From the NCBI GenBank assembly GCA_000474255.1, contig BATO01000072.1, forward strand, positions 1 to 32,090: 32,090 bases of DNA. Reading direction: 5' to 3'. Source of the DNA: Aquipseudomonas alcaligenes MRY13-0052 (GTDB taxonomy: Bacteria; Pseudomonadota; Gammaproteobacteria; Pseudomonadales; Pseudomonadaceae). The position numbers and the translations under genes are program-made. Of this stretch, positions 6,339-17,668 are shown piece by piece. Every line of letters starts with the position of its first letter. The first letter of the stretch is position 1. The notes beneath the pieces are model-generated. The model saw only the letters and a list, made by a program, of their open reading frames with translations, made no database searches and was not told where the DNA came from.

Positions 6339-9170
6339 ATGCAAGAAAGCGTAATGCAGCGCATGTGGAACAGCGCCCACCTATCCGGTGGCAACGCTGC
6401 ATATGTGGAAGAGCTCTATGAGCTTTACCTGCACGATCCCAACGCTGTGCCCGAAGAGTGGCGCACCTACTTCCAGAAGTTGCCGGCCGACGGTAACACC
6501 GCCACCGACGTATCGCATTCTACTGTTCGCGACCACTTCGTCCTGCTCGCCAAGAACCAGCGCCGCGCGCAGCCCGTATCGGCTGGCAGCGTAAGCAGCG
6601 AGCACGAGAAGAAGCAGGTCGAAGTCCTGCGTCTGATCCAGGCCTACCGCATGCGCGGCCATCAGGCGGCGACGCTCGACCCCCTCGGCCTCTGGCAGCG
6701 CAAGGTGCCGGCCGATCTGTCGATCAACCATTACGGCCTGACCGATGCTGACCTCGACACCACCTTCCGTACCGGTGAGCTTTACATCGGCAAGGAAGAG
6801 GCGACCCTGCGCGAGATCCATCAGTCGCTGCAGCAGACCTACTGCCGCACCATCGGTGCCGAGTTCACCCACATCGTCGATTCCGACCAGCGCAAGTGGT
6901 TCCAGCAGCGCCTGGAAAGCGTGCGTGGCCGCCCGGCGTTCTCCGCCGAAGTGCAGAGCCACCTGCTCGAGCGCCTGACTGCGGCCGAGGGCCTGGAAAA
7001 GTACCTGGGCACCAAGTACCCGGGCACCAAGCGTTTCGGCCTGGAAGGCGGCGAAAGCCTGATTCCGATGCTGGACGAGATCATCCAGCGTTCCGGCTCC
7101 TACGGCACCAAGGAAATCGTTATCGGCATGGCCCACCGCGGCCGCCTCAACGTACTGGTCAACACCTTCGGCAAGAACCCGCGCGACCTGTTCGACGAGT
7201 TCGAAGGCAAGAAGGTCGAAGGCCTGTCCTCCGGTGACGTGAAGTACCACCAGGGCTTCTCCTCCAACGTCATGACCGCGGGTGGTGAAGTCCACCTGGC
7301 GCTCGCGTTCAACCCGTCCCACCTGGAGATCGTCTCCCCGGTGGTCGAGGGGTCCGTTCGTGCCCGTCAGGATCGCCGCCAGGACAAGGCCGGCGACAAG
7401 GTACTGCCGATCTCCATCCACGGCGACGCCGCCTTCGCGGGCCAGGGCGTGGTCATGGAAACCTTCCAGATGTCGCAGACCCGCGGCTACCGCACCGGCG
7501 GTACCGTGCACATCGTCATCAACAACCAGGTCGGTTTCACCACCAGCCGTCAGGACGACTCGCGCTCCACCGAGTACGCCACCGACGTTGCGAAGATGAT
7601 CCAGGCGCCGATCTTCCACGTGAACGGCGACGACCCGGAAGCCGTGCTCTTCGTGACCCAGTTGGCCGTCGACTACCGCATGCAGTTCAAGCGTGACGTG
7701 GTCATCGACCTGGTCTGTTACCGCCGTCGCGGTCACAACGAGGCCGACGAGCCGAGCGGCACCCAGCCGCTGATGTACCAGCAGATCGCCAAGCAGCGCA
7801 CCACTCGCGAGCTCTATGCCGATGCCCTGATCCAATCCAGCGTGCTGGACGACGATCGCGTGCAGGCCAAGATCGACGAGTACCGCACCGCCCTGGACAA
7901 CGGTCAGCACGTGGTCAAGAGCCTGGTCAAAGAGCCCAACAAGGAGCTCTTCGTCGACTGGCGTCCCTACCTGGGTCACACCTGGACCGCTCGCCACGAC
8001 ACCCGTTTCGAGCTCAAGACCCTGCAGGAGCTCTCCGCCAAGCTGCTGGAGATCCCGGAAGGCTTCGTCGTCCAGCGTCAGGTCTCGAAGATTCTCGAAG
8101 ACCGCCAGAAGATGGGCGCCGGCGGCCTGCCGATCAACTGGGGCTACGCCGAAACCATGGCCTACGCCACTCTGCTGTTCGAAGGCCACCCGGTTCGCAT
8201 CACCGGCCAGGACGTGGGTCGCGGCACCTTCTCGCACCGCCATGCGGCGCTGCACAACCAGAAGGATGCCGGTACCTACCTGCCCCTGCAGAACCTGTTC
8301 GACAAACAGCCGAGCTTCGAGCTGTACGACTCCTACCTCTCCGAGGAAGCCGTACTGGCATTCGAGTATGGCTACTCCACCACCACGCCCAACGCGCTGG
8401 TGATCTGGGAAGCCCAGTTCGGTGACTTCGCCAACGGCGCCCAGGTGGTGATCGACCAGTTCATCACCAGTGGCGAGCACAAGTGGGGTCGTCTCTGCGG
8501 CCTGACCATGCTGCTGCCGCACGGCTACGAAGGGCAGGGGCCGGAGCACTCCTCCGCGCGCCTGGAGCGTTACCTGCAGCTGTGCGCCGAGCACAACATC
8601 CAGGTGTGCATGCCGACCACCCCGGCGCAGATCTACCATCTGCTGCGTCGCCAGGTGATCCGCCCGCTGCGCAAGCCGTTGGTCGTATTGACGCCCAAGT
8701 CCCTGCTGCGCCACAAGCTCGCCATCTCGACCCTGGAAGATCTGGCCGAAGGCTCGTTCCAGACCGTGATCAACGAGATCGACTCGATCGATCCGAAGAA
8801 AGTCGAGCGTCTGGTGCTGTGCAGCGGCAAGGTCTACTACGACCTGCTGGAAAAGCGTCGTGCCGAAGGCCGTGAAGACATCGCCATCGTGCGTATCGAG
8901 CAGCTGTACCCGTTCCCGGAAGACGACCTGGCCGAAGTTCTTGCCCAGTACAAGAACCTCAAGCACATCGTCTGGTGCCAGGAAGAGCCGATGAACCAGG
9001 GCGCCTGGTACTGCAGCCAGCATCACATGCGTCGTGTCGCGGCAGCCCACAACAAAGGCCTGTTCCTCGAGTACGCCGGGCGTGACGCCTCGGCCTCTCC
9101 GGCCTGCGGCTATGCCTCGATGCACGCCGAGCAGCAGGAAAAACTGCTGCAAGATGCCTTTACTGTTTAA
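6339..9170 (+). CDS. sucA: 2-Oxoglutarate dehydrogenase E1 component
   Basis: Thiamine-diphosphate-dependent decarboxylase of the 2-oxoglutarate dehydrogenase complex; it converts 2-oxoglutarate to a succinyl group handed to the lipoyl arm of SucB, releasing CO2. Its 943 residues match the family length. The N-terminus carries the E2-binding segment (NAAYVEELYELYLHDP, about 19-34). The active-site histidine lies in GMAHRGRLN (H266), and the cofactor motif runs from HGDAAFAGQG (361-370) to NN (395-396). The C-terminal part includes the transketolase-like pyrimidine domain (GQDVGRGTFSHRH). The start is supported by GAGGG about 9 bases upstream. sucB follows after 44 bases. Confidence 0.98.
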   Translation: MQESVMQRMWNSAHLSGGNAAYVEELYELYLHDPNAVPEEWRTYFQKLPADGNTATDVSHSTVRDHFVLLAKNQRRAQPVSAGSVSSEHEKKQVEVLRLIQAYRMRGHQAATLDPLGLWQRKVPADLSINHYGLTDADLDTTFRTGELYIGKEEATLREIHQSLQQTYCRTIGAEFTHIVDSDQRKWFQQRLESVRGRPAFSAEVQSHLLERLTAAEGLEKYLGTKYPGTKRFGLEGGESLIPMLDEIIQRSGSYGTKEIVIGMAHRGRLNVLVNTFGKNPRDLFDEFEGKKVEGLSSGDVKYHQGFSSNVMTAGGEVHLALAFNPSHLEIVSPVVEGSVRARQDRRQDKAGDKVLPISIHGDAAFAGQGVVMETFQMSQTRGYRTGGTVHIVINNQVGFTTSRQDDSRSTEYATDVAKMIQAPIFHVNGDDPEAVLFVTQLAVDYRMQFKRDVVIDLVCYRRRGHNEADEPSGTQPLMYQQIAKQRTTRELYADALIQSSVLDDDRVQAKIDEYRTALDNGQHVVKSLVKEPNKELFVDWRPYLGHTWTARHDTRFELKTLQELSAKLLEIPEGFVVQRQVSKILEDRQKMGAGGLPINWGYAETMAYATLLFEGHPVRITGQDVGRGTFSHRHAALHNQKDAGTYLPLQNLFDKQPSFELYDSYLSEEAVLAFEYGYSTTTPNALVIWEAQFGDFANGAQVVIDQFITSGEHKWGRLCGLTMLLPHGYEGQGPEHSSARLERYLQLCAEHNIQVCMPTTPAQIYHLLRRQVIRPLRKPLVVLTPKSLLRHKLAISTLEDLAEGSFQTVINEIDSIDPKKVERLVLCSGKVYYDLLEKRRAEGREDIAIVRIEQLYPFPEDDLAEVLAQYKNLKHIVWCQEEPMNQGAWYCSQHHMRRVAAAHNKGLFLEYAGRDASASPACGYASMHAEQQEKLLQDAFTV

Positions 9171-9214
9171 CGCCTTCGTGCAGAAGAAACCGAATTAGAT
9201 AGGAACCCATACAA

Positions 9215-10447
9215 ATGGCTATCGAGATCAAAGCCCCTACATTCCCGGAATCGGTTGCCGACGGCACCGTGGCCACCTGGCACAAGAAGCCGGGCGAGGC
9301 CGTCAAGCGTGACGAGCTGATCGTCGACATCGAGACCGACAAGGTAGTGCTTGAAGTACTGGCCGAAGCCGACGGCGTGCTGGCTGAAATCGTCAAGAAC
9401 GAGGGCGACACCGTCCTCAGCGGCGAACTGCTGGGCAAACTGACCGAAGGTGGCGCCGCCAGCGCTGCTCCTGCCGCCGCTGCAGCCCCGGCTGCCGCTG
9501 CCCAGGCCGCCGCTCCGGCTGCTGCTGCTGGTGGTGACGACGCCATCCTCTCCCCGGCCGCCCGCAAGCTGGCCGAAGAGAACGGCATCGACCCGAACAG
9601 CATCGCCGGCACCGGCAAAGGCGGTCGCGTGACCAAGGAAGACGTGGTAGCTGCCGTTGAAGCGAAGAAATCCGCTCCGGCCGCCGCCCCGGCTGCCAAG
9701 GCTGCCGCTCCGGCCGCCGAGGCCCCGGTCTTCGCCGCGGGTGACCGCGTCGAGAAGCGCGTCCCGATGACCCGCCTGCGTGCCAAGGTCGCCGAGCGCC
9801 TGGTCGAAGCACAGTCCACCATGGCCATGCTGACCACCTTCAACGAAGTCGACATGACCGAAGTCATGGCCCTGCGTTCGAAGTACAAGGACCTGTTCGA
9901 GAAGACCCACAACGGCGTGCGCCTGGGCTTCATGTCCTTCTTCGTCAAGGCGTCCGTCGAGGCGCTGAAGCGCTTCCCGGCCGTCAACGCCTCGATCGAC
10001 GGCAACGACATCGTCTACCACGGCTACCAGGACATCGGCGTAGCCGTTTCCAGCGACCGTGGCCTGGTGGTTCCGGTCCTGCGCAACGCCGAGCTGATGA
10101 GCCTGGCCGAAGTCGAGAACGGCATCGCCACCTTCGGCAAGAAGGCGCGCGAGGGCAAACTGTCCATCGACGAGATGACCGGTGGCACCTTCACCATCAC
10201 CAACGGCGGCACCTTCGGTTCGATGATGTCGACCCCGATCGTCAACCCGCCGCAGGCCGCCATCCTCGGCATGCACAACATCATCCAGCGTCCCATGGCC
10301 ATCAACGGCCAAGTGGTCATCCGCCCGATGATGTACCTGGCTCTGTCCTACGATCACCGCCTGATCGATGGCAAGGAAGCCGTCAGCTTCCTGGTGACCA
10401 TCAAGAACCTGCTGGAAGATCCGGCTCGTCTGCTGCTGGACATCTAA
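9215..10447 (+). CDS. sucB: Dihydrolipoyllysine succinyltransferase (E2 of 2-oxoglutarate dehydrogenase)
   Basis: Forms the core of the 2-oxoglutarate dehydrogenase complex and transfers the succinyl group from lipoate to CoA. Domain order in 410 residues: one lipoyl domain (1-77) with lipoyl-lysine K43 in ETDKVVLEV; an Ala/Pro linker (81-106); the E1/E3-binding domain (about 109-148, [16 protein letters not shown]...[11 protein letters not shown]); a second Ala/Pro linker (about 153-172); and the catalytic acyltransferase domain (about 178-410) with H381 and D385 in SYDHRLIDG. The single lipoyl domain and succinyltransferase-like C-terminus, plus the position after sucA, separate it from the pyruvate dehydrogenase E2. 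A TAGGA Shine-Dalgarno lies upstream. Confidence 0.97.
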   Translation: MAIEIKAPTFPESVADGTVATWHKKPGEAVKRDELIVDIETDKVVLEVLAEADGVLAEIVKNEGDTVLSGELLGKLTEGGAASAAPAAAAAPAAAAQAAAPAAAAGGDDAILSPAARKLAEENGIDPNSIAGTGKGGRVTKEDVVAAVEAKKSAPAAAPAAKAAAPAAEAPVFAAGDRVEKRVPMTRLRAKVAERLVEAQSTMAMLTTFNEVDMTEVMALRSKYKDLFEKTHNGVRLGFMSFFVKASVEALKRFPAVNASIDGNDIVYHGYQDIGVAVSSDRGLVVPVLRNAELMSLAEVENGIATFGKKAREGKLSIDEMTGGTFTITNGGTFGSMMSTPIVNPPQAAILGMHNIIQRPMAINGQVVIRPMMYLALSYDHRLIDGKEAVSFLVTIKNLLEDPARLLLDI

Positions 10448-10454
10448 ATCAGTT

Positions 10455-10506
10455 GCAAGCCACACGCCGCAAGCTGCAGAACATCGCAGCCCGGCCTGTG
10501 GCTTGC
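10455..10506. repeat. Nested inverted repeat in the sucB-lpdG spacer
   Basis: Arms 10455-10469 and 10492-10506 (GCAAGCCACACGCCG against CGGCCTGTGGCTTGC) are complementary at 14 of 15 positions, enclosing a second stem GCTGC / GCAGC (10473-10477, 10486-10490). There is no T tract. The CAAGCTGCA-like wording resembles intergenic palindromes scattered through Pseudomonas genomes; that resemblance is from recall. Confidence 0.7.
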
Positions 10507-10527
10507 CGCTTGAAGCTCGAGGCTTAG

Positions 10528-11973
<1,446 letters not shown>

Positions 11974-11986
11974 GAAATCAGCCGGT

Positions 11987-12107
11987 GATGCCGCGCCTGC
12001 GCGTGGCATCTCCAGCGGATTCCTGAAAGAAGAACCACGGCGGGCTACCCGTCGTGAGTCCCCAGGGGCTCACCGCGGAAAGCCCGCCGGACTGCCTTTA
12101 AGCAGTC
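11987..12107 (+). other. Three consecutive hairpins in the lpdG-sucC spacer
   Basis: In this 201-base spacer I read: (1) GATGCCGCGC / GCGTGGCATC (11987-12010) with a 4-base loop and one G-U pair; (2) a long two-part stem with outer arms CGGCGGGCT / AGCCCGCCG (12038-12046, 12081-12089) and an inner arm pair around GTGAG...CCCC / GGGG-CTCAC; (3) GACTGC / GCAGTC (12090-12095, 12102-12107). None has a T tract. Together they suggest a folded inter-cistronic RNA, perhaps controlling relative sucCD expression. Confidence 0.6.
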
Positions 12108-12174
12108 ACAGGTGGCGCGGCACCACGAATGCAGCGCCGAATGGGCAATACCCAAACGAAGACGGTAGACAAGC

Positions 12175-13340
<1,166 letters not shown>

Positions 13341-13341
<1 letters not shown>

Positions 13342-14228
13342 TGAGCGTCCTGATCAATAAAGACACCAAAGTAATCTGCCAGGGCTTCACCGGCTCGCAG
13401 GGTACCTTCCACTCCGAACAAGCCATCGCCTACGGCACCAAGATGGTCGGCGGCGTGACCCCCGGCAAGGGCGGCACCACCCACCTCGGCCTGCCGGTGT
13501 TCAACACCGTCAAGGAAGCCGTGGAAGCCACCGGCGCTGACGCTTCGGTGATCTACGTTCCGGCTCCGTTCTGCAAGGATTCCATCCTCGAAGCGGCTTT
13601 CGGCGGCATCAAGCTGATCGTCTGCATCACCGAAGGCATCCCGACCATCGACATGCTGGAAGCCAAGGTCAAGTGCGACGAGCTGGGCGTACGCCTGATC
13701 GGCCCGAACTGCCCGGGCGTGATCACTCCCGGCGAGTGCAAGATCGGCATCATGCCGGGTCACATCCACCTGCCGGGCAAAGTAGGCATCGTGTCGCGTT
13801 CCGGCACCCTGACCTATGAAGCCGTGAAGCAGACCACCGACGCCGGCTTCGGCCAGTCCACCTGCGTGGGCATCGGTGGCGACCCGATCCCGGGCTCCAA
13901 CTTCATCGACATCCTGAAGCTGTTCCAGGAAGACCCGAAGACCGAAGCGATCGTCATGATCGGTGAGATCGGCGGTTCCGCTGAAGAAGAAGCCGCTGCC
14001 TTCATCAAGGCCAACGTGACCAAGCCGGTGGTGTCCTACATCGCGGGTGTCACCGCTCCGGCCGGCAAGCGCATGGGCCACGCTGGCGCCATCATCTCCG
14101 GCGGCAAGGGCACTGCGGACGAGAAGTTCGCCGCCCTGCAGGACGCGGGTGTGAAGACCGTGCGTTCCCTGGCCGACATCGGCAAGGCCCTGGCCGAGCT
14201 GACCGGTTGGGAAGTGAAGAAGGCCTAA
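13341..14228 (+). CDS. sucD: Succinyl-CoA synthetase alpha subunit
   Basis: The CoA-binding and phosphohistidine subunit of succinyl-CoA synthetase. In 295 residues it shows the CoA-binding Rossmann region ([12 protein letters not shown], about 13-24), the [10 protein letters not shown] motif (121-130) and the phosphorylated H247 in [10 protein letters not shown], equivalent to E. coli H246. It is the last gene of the sdh-suc block, starts within the sucC stop and is closed by a strong intrinsic terminator. Confidence 0.98.
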
Positions 14229-14244
14229 GGCTTTCCGAACTGAG

Positions 14245-14270
14245 CAAAGGCCACCTTCGGGTGGCCTTTG
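14245..14270 (+). terminator. Intrinsic terminator at the end of the sdh-suc operon
   Basis: CAAAGGCCACC and GGTGGCCTTTG enclose a stable TTCG tetraloop, followed by TGTTTGT. It starts 17 bases after the sucD stop. Confidence 0.9.
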
Positions 14271-14477
14271 TGTTTGTCCTGCGCCTGTCCTCCAGGCGAC
14301 AGATAGTTAATTCCAGTCGACAGGCTGATGCATGTCAGTGCCGGTCCGCTGCACAAATCGCTAGTCTTGCACCCCTCAAGCTCGCCAGGCTCCACAAGGG
14401 CAGGTAACGGGCACCCATGGTCGATCCCAAAACGGATGGATGACGTTTCCCATACCCCGGGGAAACCCTCTGAAACT

Positions 14478-14510
14478 ATGAAATTCTGCCTGTGGTATTC
14501 CCCCCTATGA
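14478..14510 (+). CDS. Possible 10-residue leader peptide ahead of the transporter gene
   Basis: An ATG opens a frame encoding MKFCLWYSPL whose TGA overlaps the transporter ATG as ATGA. The same frame is open from 14328 and could encode up to 60 residues. The transporter has no convincing Shine-Dalgarno of its own, so coupling from this frame is plausible, but the leader also lacks a clear ribosome site. Leucine occurs twice; no attenuator hairpin pair was identified. Speculative. Confidence 0.3.
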   Translation: MKFCLWYSPL

Positions 14511-15820
14511 CTCGTTTGAAAGGCTCGGACCTCCTGGCCCTCGGCTTCATGACATTCGCGCTGTTCCTCGGCGCCGGCAACATCATCTTCCCGCCCAGCG
14601 CCGGCATGGCCGCAGGCGACAACGTCTGGCGCGCCGCGCTGGGCTTCCTGCTCACCGGTGTCGGGCTGCCGCTGCTCACCGTGGTCGCCCTGGCGCGCGT
14701 CGGTGGCGGCATGGACCGCCTGACCGCGCCACTCGGCAAGACCGCCGGCCTGGCCTTCGCGGTAGCCGTGTACCTGGCCATAGGGCCCCTGTTCGCCACT
14801 CCGCGCACTGCCGTGGTCTCCTTCGAGATGGGCGTGGCACCTTTCACCGGTGAAAGCGGTATCGCTCTGTTCACCTACAGCGCGCTGTATTTCGTAGCTG
14901 TGCTGTTCCTGGCCCTCAACCCCGGCAAGCTGGTCGACAGCATCGGCAAGTTCATCACCCCCGTGCTGCTGGCGGCACTCCTGGTACTCGGCGGCGCCGC
15001 CCTGAGCATGCCGGCGGGCCCCATCGGCAGCACCTCGCAGGCCTACCAGACCGCGCCGCTGGTCGAAGGCTTCCTGCAGGGCTACCTGACCATGGACACC
15101 CTGGGCGCCCTGGTATTCGGCATCGTCATCGCCACCGCCATCCGCGACCACGGCGTCGAGGACGCAGGCCTGGTCACCCGCTATTCGGTCATCGCCGGCA
15201 TCATCGCCGCCTCTGGCTTGGCCATTGTCTACCTCGCGCTCTTCTACCTCGGTGCCACCAGCCAGGGCATCGCCGGTGAGGCCCAGAACGGCGTGCAGAT
15301 CCTCACCGCCTACGTGCAGCACACCTTCGGCACCATCGGCAGCCTGCTGCTGGCCGTGGTCATCACCCTGGCGTGCCTGACCACCGCCGTGGGCCTGCTC
15401 ACCGCCTGCGGTGAGTTCTTCAGCCGCATCCTGCCGGTCTCCTACCGCATCGTGGTGCTCGGGCTCGCCGCGTTCAGCCTGCTGGTGGCCAACCAGGGGC
15501 TGACCCAGCTGATCGCCTTCTCGGTGCCCGTGCTGGTCGGTTTGTACCCTCTGGCTATCGTCCTGGTGGCGCTGAGCCTGTGCGACCGCCTGTGGCTGTC
15601 GTCGCGCCGCGTTTTCGTGCCCACCATGCTGATCGCGCTGCTCTTCGGCCTCATCGATGGCCTGGGCGCCGCCGGCTTCAAGTCGCTGGTGCCGTCCTTC
15701 ATCGAGCACCTGCCGCTCTCCAGCCAGAGCCTGGCCTGGCTGCTGCCGGTGCTGGTGGTACTGGTACTGGCCGTCATCGTCGACCGTCTGGCCGGCCGTC
15801 CCGCCGTCGCGCCGGCCTGA
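14507..15820 (+). CDS. brnQ: Branched-chain amino acid carrier (BrnQ/BraB family)
   Basis: Inner-membrane symporter for leucine, isoleucine and valine of the LIVCS family. The 437-residue protein is almost wholly hydrophobic, with about 12 predicted helices. The N-terminal signature ALGFMTFALFLGAGNIIFPP is conserved in BrnQ/BraB. Length and position just after sucD match the Na+-coupled BraB carrier of P. aeruginosa, which may be the better name. The ATG at 14507 is chosen over an in-frame GTG at 14492 because the family begins M-T-x-L-K-G-x-D. No good Shine-Dalgarno is seen; see the overlapping leader frame. A terminator follows. Confidence 0.93.
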   Translation: MTRLKGSDLLALGFMTFALFLGAGNIIFPPSAGMAAGDNVWRAALGFLLTGVGLPLLTVVALARVGGGMDRLTAPLGKTAGLAFAVAVYLAIGPLFATPRTAVVSFEMGVAPFTGESGIALFTYSALYFVAVLFLALNPGKLVDSIGKFITPVLLAALLVLGGAALSMPAGPIGSTSQAYQTAPLVEGFLQGYLTMDTLGALVFGIVIATAIRDHGVEDAGLVTRYSVIAGIIAASGLAIVYLALFYLGATSQGIAGEAQNGVQILTAYVQHTFGTIGSLLLAVVITLACLTTAVGLLTACGEFFSRILPVSYRIVVLGLAAFSLLVANQGLTQLIAFSVPVLVGLYPLAIVLVALSLCDRLWLSSRRVFVPTMLIALLFGLIDGLGAAGFKSLVPSFIEHLPLSSQSLAWLLPVLVVLVLAVIVDRLAGRPAVAPA

Positions 15821-15840
15821 GCCAGCGTACGCTGCATCAG

Positions 15841-15864
15841 AGGCCGCCTTCGGGCGGCCTTTTT
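15841..15864 (+). terminator. Intrinsic terminator after brnQ
   Basis: AGGCCGCC / GGCGGCCT with a TTCG loop and a TTTTT tail, 20 bases after the stop codon. Confidence 0.92.
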
Positions 15865-16014
15865 CATGGTCGCCATGGCACCGCGTCCATAGGAAAATGG
15901 GCTCGCGGCGCGCAATCGTCGCCATGGGGTGTCTTCCACGGGGCCTGGTGGCGTCTACCTGCCGTTTTCCATTTCCCCGGACCCCAGCCGGCCACGAACC
16001 GGCGCAGGACACCC

Positions 16015-16767
16015 ATGAACGACATCTCCGAGCTGATCGACTTCCACGCCCTGTGGAACCTGCTGGCCATCCTCTGGTTCACCCTCTGCTGGGGCGGCTA
16101 CACCCGCTACGCCACCTGGAAGGGCAGGGACACCCCTTGCCTCGCCTCCGTCATGCACCTCTACCGCGAAGACTGGATGCGCCGCCTGCTGCTGCGCGAC
16201 AACCGCATCGCCGACGCCAGCGTGATCGGCAACCTCGAGCGCAACGCCTCGTTCTTCGCCTCCAGCACCCTGATCATCCTCGCCGGCGTGCTCACCGTGC
16301 TCGGCTCTACCGACCGCGCCGTCTCGATCCTCGCCGACCTGCCCTATGTCGAGCCGGCCAGCCGTGGCATGTCCGAACTCAAGCTGCTGGCCATCGCCGT
16401 GGTGTTCGTCTACTCGTTCTTCACCTTCAGCTGGTGCATGCGCCAGTACAACTTCGCCGCCGTGCTGGTGGGCTCGGCGCCGATGATCGGCGAGCGCAAC
16501 GTCGGCGAGCAGGAGCGCAAGGACTTCGCCACGCGCACCGCGCGGGTCATCTCCCTCGCCGCCAACCAGTTCAACCTGGGCTTGCGCAGCTACTACTTCG
16601 GCCTGGCCATGCTCGCCTGGTTCATCAATCCCTGGTTCTTCATGCTGATCACCGCGGGTGTGGTTTTCGTGCTGTACCGACGCGAGTTCCACTCCGCTGT
16701 GCTAGAGGTGATGGTGTACACCCCGACGACACAGGCGGTGGAACCGCCGAAGGAGAAAAACGAATGA
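16015..16767 (+). CDS. DUF599 family membrane protein
   Basis: A 250-residue integral membrane protein of unknown function. Hydrophobic segments are visible at about 12-32, 79-97, 122-143 and 194-221, the last two enclosing a cytoplasmic-looking loop rich in charged residues (GERNVGEQERKD). The pattern WxxR...NxxFFASS with a four-helix layout fits DUF599. The ATG was chosen from the start of the first helix, although the frame is open further upstream. Its stop overlaps the next gene (ATGA), so it is coupled to the MAPEG-family gene. The 194 bases before it hold the brnQ terminator and no recognised promoter. Confidence 0.85.
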   Translation: MNDISELIDFHALWNLLAILWFTLCWGGYTRYATWKGRDTPCLASVMHLYREDWMRRLLLRDNRIADASVIGNLERNASFFASSTLIILAGVLTVLGSTDRAVSILADLPYVEPASRGMSELKLLAIAVVFVYSFFTFSWCMRQYNFAAVLVGSAPMIGERNVGEQERKDFATRTARVISLAANQFNLGLRSYYFGLAMLAWFINPWFFMLITAGVVFVLYRREFHSAVLEVMVYTPTTQAVEPPKEKNE

Positions 16768-17153
16768 GTATTCCGTTCTGGTGCGTATTCTTCGCTGCCC
16801 TGCTGATCTACATCGCCAAGATTCCCGTGGCCAGGGCCATGAAGGAGGAGGGTGGCGGCTATGACAATCACCACCCCCGGGCTCAGCAATCCCGTCTGAC
16901 CGGCTTCGGCGGTCGCGCGCTGGGGGCGCACCTCAACAGCCTAGAAATCTTCCCGCTGTTCGCCGCCGGTGTACTGATGGCCCATACCACAGACACCCGT
17001 GGCTGGCTGATCGACCTGCTGGCGTTGGTGTTCATCGTCTCCAGGGTGATCTACCTGTTCCTCTACTGGAACGACATCCACCTGCTGCGCAGCCTGGTAT
17101 GGGTCGTCGGGCTGGTCTGCTGCCTGCTGCTGATGCTCAGCCCGGTGCTTTGA
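16764..17153 (+). CDS. MAPEG family membrane protein
   Basis: A 129-residue protein with about four hydrophobic segments (2-22, 54-73, 81-100 and 108-127). The segment RALGAHLNSLEIFPLFAAGV (51-70) is the signature of MAPEG proteins (membrane-associated proteins in eicosanoid and glutathione metabolism). Bacterial members are mostly uncharacterised, so a glutathione-related activity is only family inference. It begins within the stop of the DUF599 gene (ATGA overlap), with GGAG upstream, and ends ahead of a terminator shared with the convergent lipoprotein gene. Confidence 0.87.
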   Translation: MSIPFWCVFFAALLIYIAKIPVARAMKEEGGGYDNHHPRAQQSRLTGFGGRALGAHLNSLEIFPLFAAGVLMAHTTDTRGWLIDLLALVFIVSRVIYLFLYWNDIHLLRSLVWVVGLVCCLLLMLSPVL

Positions 17154-17196
17154 TCACGCTGTTCATCGGCCACTGAAGGCACCTCGCAGATACAAG

Positions 17197-17220
17197 AAGG
17201 CCCGCATCATGCGGGCCTTT
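17197..17220. terminator. Bidirectional terminator between convergent genes
   Basis: AAGGCCCGC / GCGGGCCTT with a 5-base loop; T-rich on the plus strand (CCTTTG) and CTTCTT on the minus strand. It lies between the MAPEG gene and the leftward lipoprotein gene. Confidence 0.85.
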
Positions 17221-17244
17221 GCGTTATGGCGATTGCTGCGCGGC

Positions 17245-17535
17245 TCACTTGCCGTCGATGGCGTCCTTGGCTTCGTCGCCGGCACCTTCCACGGCATCGC
17301 CGATATCGTCGGCGGCATCTTCTGCCTTCTCGCCCGCGGTAGGTTCGTGGCCGGTGAGCTGATCGGCCTTCTGCTCGGCCGCCTCGCCACTTTCCTTGGC
17401 GGCATCCCCCAGGGACTCCATCGCTTCGGACGCCGACTCCTTGGCCGACTCCATCTTGTCTTCCGGGGTTTTTTCGCAGGCTGCCAGGCCCAGGGTAAAG
17501 GCCAGCATCAGGGCATAGGAAAGGGTCTTGCGCAC
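17245..17535 (-). CDS. Small acidic, helix-rich lipoprotein
   Basis: A 96-residue protein with a lipoprotein signal peptide ending in the lipobox LAAC (C20). After the cysteine come E21-K22, a start that may favour inner-membrane retention by analogy with Pseudomonas sorting rules. The mature part is strongly acidic and built of Ala/Glu/Lys/Asp-rich repeats (ESAKESASEAMES, GDAAKESGEAAEQ, EKAEDAADDIGDA), suggesting an amphipathic or intrinsically disordered helix like LEA/CsbD-type stress proteins. The start is GTG, supported by AGGAGA about 7 bases upstream. Function unknown. Its signal peptide closely resembles that of the next lipoprotein upstream (17669-17899). Confidence 0.85.
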   Translation of the reverse strand: MRKTLSYALMLAFTLGLAACEKTPEDKMESAKESASEAMESLGDAAKESGEAAEQKADQLTGHEPTAGEKAEDAADDIGDAVEGAGDEAKDAIDGK

Positions 17536-17626
17536 GGTGTTTCTCCTGGTTCGACATGGATCGGGTGAGTGGCTTCACCTCGTGCCGTTTTGGAGCCCAG
17601 GCGTTTCGCTTTAGTTCCTCGGTATG

Positions 17627-17658
17627 CCGCCAGCCCCCGGGGTAGCAGGGGCTGGCGG
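17627..17658 (-). terminator. Terminator-like hairpin between the two small lipoprotein genes
   Basis: A perfect 11-bp stem CCGCCAGCCCC / GGGGCTGGCGG with a 10-base loop lies just past the stop of the Pro-rich lipoprotein. It has no T tract on the minus strand, so termination may be partial. Confidence 0.5.
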
Positions 17659-17668
17659 AGAGCGGGGG

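Noticed and set aside
6381-9152. A 923-codon open frame on the minus strand opposite sucA
   Set aside because: It is the mirror of a certain, highly conserved gene in GC-rich DNA, where antisense frames stay open by codon bias. It has no ribosome site and a low-complexity Val/Gly/Gln/Asp-rich translation.
9470-9535. Ala-rich GC repeats within sucB as a possible inserted repeat or frameshift
   Set aside because: They encode the flexible Ala/Pro linker expected between the lipoyl and E1/E3-binding domains of an E2 protein.
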